Assembly (NCBI GenBank): GCA_963740525.1
Contig: CAVUEG010000009.1
Span: 1 to 20,738 of the forward strand
Direction of reading: 5' to 3'
Length of the DNA stretch: 20,738 nt
Source: CAVUEG01 sp963740525
Lineage (GTDB): Bacteria; Actinomycetota; Actinomycetes; Propionibacteriales; Nocardioidaceae
Shown: positions 8,183 to 14,000 of the stretch, in pieces
Layout: every line of letters starts with the position of its first letter
Numbering within the stretch: the first letter of the stretch is position 1
The notes under the pieces: model-generated
Databases searched by the model: none
Told to the model about the DNA's origin: nothing
What the model saw: only the letters and a program-made list of their open reading frames with translations
Made by a program: the position numbers and the translations under genes

Positions 8183-8410
8183 ATGAACGACATTCGCCAG
8201 AGCTTTTCCCGGCAGGGTCTGGTCCGACCGCAGGACGGGCGAGTCCTGGGAGGCGTGTGCGCCGGTCTCGGTCGACGCTTCGGCATGACGCCGTGGGTCG
8301 CGCGGATCCTGTTCGTGCTGGTGCTCATGGTCGTCCCGGGCAGCCAGATCCTGATCTACCCGATCCTGTGGATCCTGATGCCGGCCGAAGAAGGACGCAC
8401 GATCGCATGA
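8183..8410 (+). CDS. PspC domain-containing protein
   Basis: A 75-residue single-domain PspC protein. The signature RVLGGVCAGLGRRFGMTPWVARILF is at about residues 20-45, followed by one transmembrane helix ending PILWILMPAEEG. PspC domains are membrane-associated modules of envelope-stress sensing. In actinobacteria they often occur near LuxR-type two-component systems. AAGGAAG lies upstream of the ATG at acceptable spacing. The operator-like repeats just upstream support regulated expression. It is followed after 22 nt by an unknown gene, likely the same transcript. Confidence 0.92.
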   Translation: MNDIRQSFSRQGLVRPQDGRVLGGVCAGLGRRFGMTPWVARILFVLVLMVVPGSQILIYPILWILMPAEEGRTIA

Positions 8411-8432
8411 CGGCTCACACCGGACGGCACGG

Positions 8433-9113
8433 ATGAACCTCGCGGCGCTGGCACACGCTGCGGAGTCAGCTTCGCTGCCGAGCGGCAACGCAGAGCGATT
8501 CGCCGGGTACGGCGTCATGGGACTGCCGTTCGCGTCTGGCCACGTGCTCGCGATGCGGCGGTTCCCGGCGTCGTCGGTCGGTCCCGGCTACACCTCGGTG
8601 TGGCACCGAACCCCCTCGGGCGACTGGACGTTCTGGCAAGACCAAGCGCCCGAACAAGGGTGCGCACGGTACTTCTCCGCAGCGGTGTCGACGGTCACCA
8701 GGACCGAGATCGTGATCGAGTGGCCAAGAGCCGACCGGCTACGCATCACGATCCCCGCGGTCGACTTCGACTGGCGTTCGACCATGGTCGCGACTCCGAG
8801 GTCGAAGGCGTTCAACGCACTCGGGTCGGTGCTGCCTGAGTCGGCGTGGCGGTCGTCCCGGCTCCTCTCCGCGATGGGCCCCCTCGTGGGCGGGATGCTC
8901 GGCGTCGGTCGCCTACGCGTAGCGGGCCACGTCCCCAACGGTCAGTCGTTCCTGGCCAACCCCCAGAAGATCTGGTTTCTCGCCGAGTCGACGGCGACCC
9001 TCGCCGGTGCGAGCTTCGGCCCTCCGGGACGACTGTCGCAGCAGGCCAGGCTCGGCGACTTCGCCATACCGCAGAAAGGCGTGTTCGCCTTGGGCCGCGC
9101 CTTTTTTCGCTGA
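8433..9113 (+). CDS. Hypothetical protein, possibly beta-rich
   Basis: A 226-residue protein of unrecognised family. ATG 8433 follows pspC by 22 nt, with a weak GGACGGCACGG ahead. The centre is rich in alternating strands and aromatics (TSVWHRTPSGDWTFWQDQAP, TEIVIEWPRADRLRITIPAVDFDW), which suggests a lipocalin- or AttH/CrtC-like beta fold. This is only an impression. A hydrophobic, Gly-rich stretch (AMGPLVGGMLGVGRL) follows, and the C-terminus reads QKGVFALGRAFFR. No signal peptide or catalytic motif is clear. The last codons overlap a hairpin and T6 tract, so transcription probably ends at the stop codon. It probably shares the pspC promoter. Confidence 0.75.
   Translation: MNLAALAHAAESASLPSGNAERFAGYGVMGLPFASGHVLAMRRFPASSVGPGYTSVWHRTPSGDWTFWQDQAPEQGCARYFSAAVSTVTRTEIVIEWPRADRLRITIPAVDFDWRSTMVATPRSKAFNALGSVLPESAWRSSRLLSAMGPLVGGMLGVGRLRVAGHVPNGQSFLANPQKIWFLAESTATLAGASFGPPGRLSQQARLGDFAIPQKGVFALGRAFFR
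9075..9107 (+). terminator. Intrinsic terminator overlapping the 3' end of the hypothetical gene
   Basis: AAAGGCG (9075-9081) can pair with CGCCTTT (9098-9104), followed directly by Ts within a T6 run (9102-9107). A competing small stem AAGGCG/CGCCTT (9076-9091) shares the left arm. The structure lies inside the coding sequence, just before the TGA at 9111. Confidence 0.55.
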
Positions 9114-9153
9114 TCCCTCGTCCTCACCCGCGTCGAGGTCGTGAGTGTCCTGG

Positions 9154-9570
9154 TCAGTCCTGTTCTGCGAATCGGGTGAAGGTCTCGGCCTCGGTCTCGA
9201 CCATGCCGCGGGCCTTGCGTCCGATGAGCAGCTCGAGGACGCGGGCCAGGGGTCCGGTCCATTCCAGCGACAGGTCCAGCCTCGACCCGTCGCCGTCCTC
9301 ACGCACGGTGTGCACCGCCGTGCTGCGGATCCCGGGACTGGTGGACACCCACGTGAAGGACCGTCCCTGCTGCCAGTCGGAGATCTCCCAGACCGCCTTC
9401 GGCAGGCCCGGCTGGCGAACCTCGAACTTTGAACCGACCCCAGCCGGCTCGCTGCCCAGCGGCCGCACCAGGTCGACGGTCGGCAGCCGGTCACCCCAGC
9501 GCTCGACCTCACTGACGATGGCCCACAACCGGTCGGGCGTTGCGGCTGATCGGGCCGACGCACGGATCAT
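9154..9570 (-). CDS. SRPBCC family protein
   Basis: A 138-residue START/Bet v1-like (SRPBCC) protein: IRASARSAATPDRLWAIVSEVERWGDRLP at the N-terminus is the typical opening strand-helix of polyketide cyclase/dehydrase-like members. WEISDWQQGRSFTWVSTSPG and SRLDLSLEWTGPLARVL give the later strands and the long C-terminal helix (ELLIGRKARGMVETEAETF). These small cytoplasmic proteins bind hydrophobic ligands; the ligand here is unknown. ATG 9570 has no clear ribosome binding site but has CATCAT six nt ahead, as for a leaderless mRNA. It is convergent with the preceding gene (40-nt gap). Confidence 0.85.
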   Translation of the reverse strand: MIRASARSAATPDRLWAIVSEVERWGDRLPTVDLVRPLGSEPAGVGSKFEVRQPGLPKAVWEISDWQQGRSFTWVSTSPGIRSTAVHTVREDGDGSRLDLSLEWTGPLARVLELLIGRKARGMVETEAETFTRFAEQD

Positions 9571-9582
9571 TGAGCCATGATG

Positions 9583-9597
9583 CCCCGCCTGGCGGGG
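9583..9597 (-). promoter_or_regulatory. Perfect CCCCGCC-T-GGCGGGG palindrome upstream of the SRPBCC gene
   Basis: Seven-base arms around a single T lie 13 nt upstream of ATG 9570, directly next to the CATCAT hexamer (9577-9582). This is the spacer position between -10 and -35, where repressors bind. It could also help end transcription of the small gene upstream (stop at 9643), but there is no T run. Confidence 0.4.
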
Positions 9598-9642
9598 ATG
9601 TGGCCAGAGGCGTGACTCAGGGACCGCCCGAACCAGGCGTCG

Positions 9643-9825
9643 TCACAGCGGACGACGCACCGCGGCCTCGAACTGCTGGAGGGACCGCTTCGTGCTCGTC
9701 TCCAAGTCACGCACGACTCGCTTCAGGGAGGACAGCTCGTCGTCGTGTGCGTCGTGCCAACGATCGTGCCGATAGGAGTCGGCGACCGCTGCTCCGCACT
9801 TGCTGCACGTCTCCAGGTCTGCCAT
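9643..9825 (-). CDS. Small CxxC..HxxxH zinc-finger-like protein
   Basis: A 60-residue protein. The frame is open to 9891, but ATG 9825 is chosen because GAGAGGT precedes it at good spacing and MADLETCSKCG begins the conserved part. C7, C10, H20 and H24 (CSKCGAAVADSYRHDRWH) form a CX2C-X9-HX3H pattern suited to bind zinc. The rest is a charged amphipathic helix (DDELSSLKRVVRDLETSTKRSLQQF), likely a coiled coil. Similar short 'CxxCGalv..H..WH' proteins are common in actinobacteria and have no known role. It could be a nucleic-acid or protein adaptor. Confidence 0.75.
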   Translation of the reverse strand: MADLETCSKCGAAVADSYRHDRWHDAHDDELSSLKRVVRDLETSTKRSLQQFEAAVRRPL

Positions 9826-9888
9826 CTCGACCTCTCTGCTCGGCGGCCTACGTCGTCGGGCCGTGTGCGTCTCAACGTAGCGCCGATT

Positions 9889-9936
9889 CATACTGAGCCC
9901 ATGCGTGGAGACTCCGATGCGGGCTGGTGGCGATGA
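9889..9936 (+). promoter_or_regulatory. -10-like CATACT and leaderless 11-codon upstream ORF before the GNAT gene
   Basis: CATACT (9889-9894) lies exactly 6 nt ahead of an ATG at 9901. That ATG opens MRGDSDAGWWR and stops at 9936, overlapping the GNAT ATG at 9933 (ATGA). No Shine-Dalgarno is visible at 9901, which fits a leaderless transcript. The tandem Trp codons sit next to the junction. Expression is not proven. Confidence 0.3.
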
Positions 9937-10490
9937 TGCGCGAGGCGCCGACGTTCTTCGAGACTCCGCGGCTGCGCGTGCGTGGCTTCACCGACGACGA
10001 CGTCGAGCCGTTCGTGACCTACCGGGCCGACCCCGAGGTGGCCCGCTACCAGAGCTGGACCGACTACTCCCTCGAGCGGGGCCAGGCGTTCGTGGCGTCG
10101 CTCCAGGGCAGTGCGCCCGGGGTGCCCGGGGAGTGGTTCCAGCTCGCGCTCGAAGATCGCTCGAGCGGCACGCTGGTCGGTGACCTGGCGCTGCACGTCG
10201 ACGCGGAGGAGCCACGCCGGGCCGAGGTGGGCTTCACCCTGGCCCGCGCACACCAGGGCGATGGCTTGGCGGCCGAGGCTCTCTGCGCGTTCCTCGACTG
10301 GCTGTTCCCGACGTTCCGGCTGCACCGCATCACCGCCGTGACCGACGAGCTGAACGCACCGGCGGCTCGACTGCTCGAGCGCGTGGGCATGCGCCGTGAG
10401 GCCCACTTCATCGACAACATCTTCTTCAAGGGCGCCTGGGGCAGCGAGTTCCTCTACGCCGTGCTCGAGCAGGAGTGGGCGAGCCTGTGA
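9933..10490 (+). CDS. GNAT family N-acetyltransferase (RimJ/RimL-like)
   Basis: About 185 residues. The opening FFETPRLRVRGFTDDDVEPFVTYRADPEVARY is typical of RimJ/RimL-type acetyltransferases (Acetyltransf_3), which move acetyl from acetyl-CoA to N-terminal or small amines. The acetyl-CoA-binding motif A is AEVGFTLARAHQGDGLAAEAL (variant QxxGxxA loop HQGDGLA), and motif B contains NAPAARLLERVGMRREAHF. ATG 9933 is preferred because of the ATGA overlap with a short upstream ORF; GTG 9927 and ATG 9936 are alternatives. No close partner gene defines a substrate. A long inverted repeat follows the stop. Confidence 0.9.
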   Translation: MMREAPTFFETPRLRVRGFTDDDVEPFVTYRADPEVARYQSWTDYSLERGQAFVASLQGSAPGVPGEWFQLALEDRSSGTLVGDLALHVDAEEPRRAEVGFTLARAHQGDGLAAEALCAFLDWLFPTFRLHRITAVTDELNAPAARLLERVGMRREAHFIDNIFFKGAWGSEFLYAVLEQEWASL

Positions 10491-10494
10491 CCCC

Positions 10495-10569
10495 CGAACG
10501 ATCAGTTCGCCCGCGTGTGCGTCCCGGTGACGCTTGGACGGCCTGGTTCGAATCCGAACTGATCGTCCG
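10495..10569 (+). repeat. 15-bp inverted repeat (14/15) with 45-nt spacer
   Basis: The arm at 10495-10509 pairs with 10555-10569 at 14 of 15 positions. The central 12 bp, ACGATCAGTTCG (10498-10509) and CGAACTGATCGT (10555-10566), are perfect. It begins 5 nt after the GNAT stop and ends 54 nt before the VOC gene. The spacer holds GGTTCGAATCC (10545-10555 region), which looks like a tRNA T-arm, but no tRNA fold surrounds it. It may be a long hairpin terminator, a two-site operator, or a tiny element remnant. Confidence 0.55.
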
Positions 10570-10622
10570 TCGGGCGTCTCGCCTCCCTGGTTTCCCCCAC
10601 CCTGTCCTGACACCATGGCGAC

Positions 10623-10976
10623 ATGGAGCGTGTGCTTGGGATCGGCGGCTACTTCATGCGCTCAAGTGACCCGGCGGCCCTGGGCGTTTGGTATCGCGAC
10701 TGTCTTGGCCTGGACGCCGATGCGAACGGCTTGTGGCGTCAGGAAGCCGGCCCGACGGTCTTCGCGGCGTTCGAGTTCGAGACCGACTACTTCGGCTCCC
10801 CCGCCCAGCAGGCGATGATCAACTTCCGGGTCCGCGACCTGGATGCGATGCTCGCGCAGCTGCGCGCCAAGGGAGCCGACGTGGCTGACGAGACGCAGGA
10901 CATGGAGGGGATCGGCCGGTTCGGCTGGGTGACCGATCCCGAGGGCAATCGGATCGAGCTGTGGCAGCCAGCCTGA
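10623..10976 (+). CDS. VOC (glyoxalase/bleomycin resistance) family protein
   Basis: A 117-residue vicinal oxygen chelate protein with the two beta-alpha-beta-beta-beta halves: GIGGYFMRSSDPAALGVWYRDCLGLD at the N-terminus and INFRVRDLDAMLAQLRAKGADV..GRFGWVTDPEGNRIELWQP at the C-terminus. WVTDPEGNRIELW is the family hallmark; the Glu there is a usual metal ligand. Small VOC proteins act as lyases, dioxygenases or antibiotic binders, and the substrate is unknown. ATG 10623 lacks a Shine-Dalgarno, but CACCAT is six nt upstream. A second VOC gene follows after 62 nt. Confidence 0.9.
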   Translation: MERVLGIGGYFMRSSDPAALGVWYRDCLGLDADANGLWRQEAGPTVFAAFEFETDYFGSPAQQAMINFRVRDLDAMLAQLRAKGADVADETQDMEGIGRFGWVTDPEGNRIELWQPA

Positions 10977-10994
10977 CCCTGTGCTTGCCGCGAG

Positions 10995-11032
10995 ACCGTC
11001 CCCTGCGGACGGTGGCGCCGACTTCGTAGGAT
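10995..11032 (+). promoter_or_regulatory. Leaderless promoter with inverted repeat for the second VOC gene
   Basis: TAGGAT (11027-11032) matches an actinobacterial -10 (TAnnnT) and ends 6 nt before ATG 11039, so transcription would begin at or next to the start codon. ACCGTCC (10995-11001) and GGACGGT (11007-11013) form a perfect inverted repeat over the expected -35 area (about 11004-11009). This is a plausible operator, or a terminator hairpin for the upstream VOC gene. Confidence 0.5.
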
Positions 11033-11038
11033 CTCCAG

Positions 11039-11392
11039 ATGAGCCTTGAGTGGGAACAGGTTGTCATCGATGCGCGTGACCCGGTGGCGCTCGGCCGATG
11101 GTGGGCCGACGTCCTGGGCTGGGTGGTGCTGAACGACTCGGCGGACGAGTTCGAGATCCGACCGTCGGAGGACCGCCTTCCCGGACTGCTCTTCGAACCG
11201 GTCACCGAGGCGAAGCAGACCAAGAACCGGCTGCACCTCGACTTCCGGCCCGACGACCAGCAGGCCGAGGTCGACCGTTTTCTCGCAGCAGGCGCGCGCC
11301 GCGTCGACATCGGGCAGGGATCGGTGCCCTGGGTGGTGCTGACGGATCCGGAAGGCAACGAGTTCTGCGTGCTCTCGGTGACGAGCAGCTAG
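11039..11392 (+). CDS. VOC family protein
   Basis: A 117-residue protein of the short 'glyoxalase-like' VOC group. EWEQVVIDARDPVALGRWWADVLGW and NRLHLDFRPDDQQAEVDRFLAAGARRV..VPWVVLTDPEGNEFCVL mark the two halves. The HLD and DPEGNEFCVL motifs are typical of the actinobacterial glyoxalase-like group. It is not closely similar to the preceding VOC protein despite equal length, so this is probably not a recent tandem duplication. There is no Shine-Dalgarno; the promoter hexamer TAGGAT indicates a leaderless mRNA. Confidence 0.9.
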   Translation: MSLEWEQVVIDARDPVALGRWWADVLGWVVLNDSADEFEIRPSEDRLPGLLFEPVTEAKQTKNRLHLDFRPDDQQAEVDRFLAAGARRVDIGQGSVPWVVLTDPEGNEFCVLSVTSS

Positions 11393-11421
11393 GTGGCGGA
11401 AGCCGCCGTGGCGCCAGAACG

Positions 11422-11466
11422 TAGGCTCGGACCTCCCAGTTCCTCCTGATTCTCAGGCCGAGGAGG
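11422..11466 (+). promoter_or_regulatory. Promoter -10 and ribosome binding site for the P-loop GTPase
   Basis: TAGGCT (11422-11427) resembles an actinobacterial -10 and shares CGTAGG with the promoter of the VOC gene upstream. GAGGAGG (11460-11466) lies 4 nt before GTG 11471, which fixes that start. Confidence 0.4.
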
Positions 11467-11470
11467 CCAC

Positions 11471-12277
11471 GTGTCCCGCACCGCAACCCGACTCCGGACG
11501 ATCCTGCCCAGCTCGGGTCGCAACGCCCTCGGTGCCACCGTCGCCGGCGGCGTGCTCACCGGGCTGGCGGCGGCTCCCGAGCGGTTGGGCCGGCTCTTCC
11601 GGCGGCGCTTCCCGACGGTGGCCGTGACCGGGATGACCGGAGTGGGCAAGACCCAGCTCGCAGACCGGCTGGCGCGGCGTACGTCTGGTGACGGCGTGGC
11701 CGAGGTCGGCTCGGCCGTGATGGAACGCCGCACCCGCCGCTCCCCCCGGCTGCACGGGTTCCGCTTCCTGGTGGTGCCGGGCGACAACGCGGCAACGCGG
11801 CTCGGCGCCCTCGACGAGGTCTTCCACGACGAGCCGGTGGACGGCGTGATCCACGTGGTGGCCAACGGCCACGCGACGCCGCGGCGTACGGCGGGCACCA
11901 CCGGCACGGCGAGCGCCACCCGCGAGGACCAGCTCGCCGCCGAGCTGGAGGACTGGGCGATCACGTCGCACCGGATCGCGTCGATGGCCGTACGCCGGGA
12001 CAAGCCGGTCTGGCTGGTCATCGCCGTGACGAAGACCGACCTCTACCCCGACGAGCTGGAAGCCGTCGTGCGCTACTACTCACCCGGCAGTGGCTCGCCG
12101 TTCGGTGACAAGATCGACGAGCTGCGGGCGTTGGCCGGCGGCGCGAAACTCTCGGTCGACGTCCTCCCGGTGTCCAGCCAGGGTGGCGACCGCAAGTCCC
12201 CGGTCTCGGCCAAGCAGGCCAGCGCGATGGTCGATGCGCTCGCGACCCGGCTGGCCCAGCTCAGCGGTCACGTCTGA
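11471..12277 (+). CDS. P-loop GTPase-like protein
   Basis: A 268-residue protein with an amphipathic or weakly hydrophobic N-terminus (LGATVAGGVLTGLAAAPERLG), then a G domain. G1/Walker A is GMTGVGKT (residues 54-61), hydrophobic strands are FRFLVVPGD and GVIHVVANG, G4 is TKTD (187-190, in place of NKxD), and a G5-like VSSQ lies near 236. GMTGVGKTQLADRL and a standalone small size suggest a TRAFAC-type GTPase of unknown role. The usual DxxG switch II is replaced by PGDN, so hydrolysis may be slow. GTG 11471 has an excellent GAGGAGG. It overlaps the convergent monooxygenase gene by 17 nt. Confidence 0.8.
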   Translation: MSRTATRLRTILPSSGRNALGATVAGGVLTGLAAAPERLGRLFRRRFPTVAVTGMTGVGKTQLADRLARRTSGDGVAEVGSAVMERRTRRSPRLHGFRFLVVPGDNAATRLGALDEVFHDEPVDGVIHVVANGHATPRRTAGTTGTASATREDQLAAELEDWAITSHRIASMAVRRDKPVWLVIAVTKTDLYPDELEAVVRYYSPGSGSPFGDKIDELRALAGGAKLSVDVLPVSSQGGDRKSPVSAKQASAMVDALATRLAQLSGHV

Positions 12278-12593
12278 ACGAGCTGGCGTAGGACGTCTCC
12301 CCCACCGCGATCGAATACTCGCTGTAGTACTCAGCGATCCCGTTGCGCTGCGCCGCCCGGTGGCGCGGGTGGTCGCGCCACACCTGGTGGCTCGCGGCGT
12401 CGGCAAAGGTCACGATCGTGGCCCGCTCTCCGTCCTCGGCCACGAACGTCTTCGTCTCCACGAACCCCGGGATCGCGCGCGCGACCTCGACGACCTCGGC
12501 CAGCTCCTCGGCGTACGTCTGCAGCGCCTCGGGGCGCACCCGGTTGCGGAAGACGGTGACCATCTGGCCGAGCTGGGGACGGGTGGGCTCCAT
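12261..12593 (-). CDS. Antibiotic biosynthesis monooxygenase (ABM)-type dimeric alpha-beta barrel protein
   Basis: A 110-residue protein with the ferredoxin-like ABM fold: MVTVFRNRVRPEALQTYAEELAEVVEVARAIPGFVETKTFVAEDGERATIVTFAD, then HQVWRDHPRHRAAQ. Members are small cofactor-free monooxygenases or heme-degrading/quinone-related enzymes; the substrate is unknown. H/W residues in the HQVWRDHPRH segment are family-typical. ATG 12593 has CAACAT exactly 6 nt upstream, as in neighbouring putative leaderless genes; ATG 12563 (MVTVFRNR) is an alternative. Its 3' end overlaps the GTPase gene by 17 nt in convergent orientation. Confidence 0.85.
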   Translation of the reverse strand: MEPTRPQLGQMVTVFRNRVRPEALQTYAEELAEVVEVARAIPGFVETKTFVAEDGERATIVTFADAASHQVWRDHPRHRAAQRNGIAEYYSEYSIAVGETSYASSFRRDR

Positions 12594-12629
12594 GCGGGCA
12601 TGTTGCCACGCGGGCCGACGCCCGGGCAG

Positions 12630-13289
12630 TCAGTCGCTGGCAGTGCGGGAGACGAAGCCGGTCTCGTAGGCCACCACCACCGCTTGGACCCGGTCCCGCA
12701 CCCCGAGCTTGGCAAGGATGCGCGCCACGTGGGTTTTCACGGTCGTCTCGGCGACCACCATCTCCGCAGCGATCTCGGCGTTGGACAGCCCGCGGCTGAC
12801 CACGCGGAGCACCTCGAGCTCGCGCTCGGTGAGCCGCTCCAACCGCGGTGGGATGCCCGGGCTGGTCACCGGTTCAGCGAACCGCTCCACCAATCGCTGG
12901 GTGATCGACGGCTCGATCAGCGAGTCACCGGTGGCGGCGGCCCGGACCGCGGCGACCAGCCGGGAGGAGGGTGCGTCCTTGAGCAGGAAGCCGGCGGCCC
13001 CGGCGCGTAGGGCGCGGTAGATGTATTCGTTCTGGTCGAAGGTCGTGAGCACCACGATCGTCGGTGGGTCCGACTGACGCAGGATCTGCTCGGTCGCCGC
13101 CAGCCCGTCGAGCTCCGGCATCCGGATGTCCATCAGCACCACCTCGGGCCTGACCAGCGCGGCCTGCCGGATCGCCTCACGACCGTTCTCGGCCTCGGCC
13201 ACCACCTCGATGTCACCCTCGGCCTCCAGGATCACCCGGAACCCGGTGCGCACGAGCTCCTGGTCGTCGGCGATGAGCACCCTGATCAC
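12630..13289 (-). CDS. NarL/FixJ-type response regulator
   Basis: A 219-residue response regulator. The receiver domain has D8/D9 (ADDQELVR), phospho-acceptor D54 (VVLMDIRMPELDG), T82-T83 (VLTTFDQ) and K104 (FLLKDAPS). The LuxR-type helix-turn-helix is at the C-terminus (LTERELEVLRVVSRGLSNAEIAAEM...TTVKTHVARILAKLGVRDR). GTG 13289 is chosen to give VIRVLIADDQ; GAGGGG lies immediately upstream and would be better placed for GTG 13280. It diverges from the membrane protein/kinase operon across 156 nt, so it is the likely output of those kinases. The divergent spacer holds one CCCTGA (13328-13333), the same core as in the pspC upstream region. Confidence 0.95.
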   Translation of the reverse strand: MIRVLIADDQELVRTGFRVILEAEGDIEVVAEAENGREAIRQAALVRPEVVLMDIRMPELDGLAATEQILRQSDPPTIVVLTTFDQNEYIYRALRAGAAGFLLKDAPSSRLVAAVRAAATGDSLIEPSITQRLVERFAEPVTSPGIPPRLERLTERELEVLRVVSRGLSNAEIAAEMVVAETTVKTHVARILAKLGVRDRVQAVVVAYETGFVSRTASD

Positions 13290-13445
13290 CCCCTCATTGT
13301 GCCGACCGCGGGCCACCGGCGGGTCCTCCCTGAGGATGACGCGCGGCGGAAGGATCCTCCTCGCTGCCGACGCCGACGACGGCCTCGGGTTGGGAACGTG
13401 TGGCCAACGGGGTCACCCAGACGCCGGATCGGAAGGAAAGCAGTC

Positions 13446-13988
13446 ATGGACACCACCACAGACATCCGGCCCCTCGACTACGTCCTGACAGCCGTCATGG
13501 TCGCGCTGGCCGCCGTGCTCGGGGTCGCCAACGTCAGGACGGGTGGCGCGAATGCCGACCTCGCGCACCCCGTCGACTCGCACTCGGCACTGATGGTCCC
13601 GGTCTTCATCGCGGCAGCGGTGCCCATCCTCTGGCGGCGTCGCAACATCCTGGCCGCGATCGGGGCCTCGTTCGTCGTCTTCGCCGCCAGCGTGTCGATG
13701 TTCGGGTGGGTCACCCGCTGCGGGCTCGCGCTGCCGCTCTCGTTCGCGTTGGCGTACGCCGTGGCCCGCTTCGCCGGGAGCAGGCAGAACCACCTGATCG
13801 GCCTCGTCGGGGTGCTTGCGCTCCAGGTCGTCACGCTGATGCAGGACGCCGCCACCGGGGGCCTCGAGCCCCTCACGATCGCAGCGCCGGCCGCTCTCGT
13901 CTTCTACGGCATCGGATTCCTGGTGCAGTCCCGGGTCGAGCAGACGGCGAACGCGCCTACGCTGGGCGTCGAGCACGTTCGCGCCTGA
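13446..13988 (+). CDS. Membrane protein paralogous to the sensor domain of the next gene
   Basis: A 180-residue integral membrane protein with about five hydrophobic segments and no kinase part. It shares with the next gene RP(L/V)D(Y/W)xL near the N-terminus, HSxxM(V/L)PxF..A.VP(I/V)LWxRRN at about 45-67, FGWVTRCGxxLPLxF at about 86-100, and DAxTGxLEPL near 134-143. It is therefore a stand-alone copy of the membrane sensor. The frame is open upstream, but ATG 13446 is chosen for its AAGGAAAG ribosome binding site. First gene of a three-gene operon, 12 nt before the next ATG. The conserved TRCG cysteine may matter for sensing or packing. Confidence 0.8.
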   Translation: MDTTTDIRPLDYVLTAVMVALAAVLGVANVRTGGANADLAHPVDSHSALMVPVFIAAAVPILWRRRNILAAIGASFVVFAASVSMFGWVTRCGLALPLSFALAYAVARFAGSRQNHLIGLVGVLALQVVTLMQDAATGGLEPLTIAAPAALVFYGIGFLVQSRVEQTANAPTLGVEHVRA

Positions 13989-14000
13989 GGAGGTCGAGCG

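Noticed and set aside
10510..10569. tRNA gene suggested by GGTTCGAATCC
   Set aside because: The T stem cannot be completed beyond two or three pairs, and no acceptor or anticodon arm is seen in the flanking bases.
10623..11392. Tandem duplication of VOC genes
   Set aside because: Both encode 117 residues, but sequence similarity by eye is limited to fold-level motifs, so a recent duplication is not supported.
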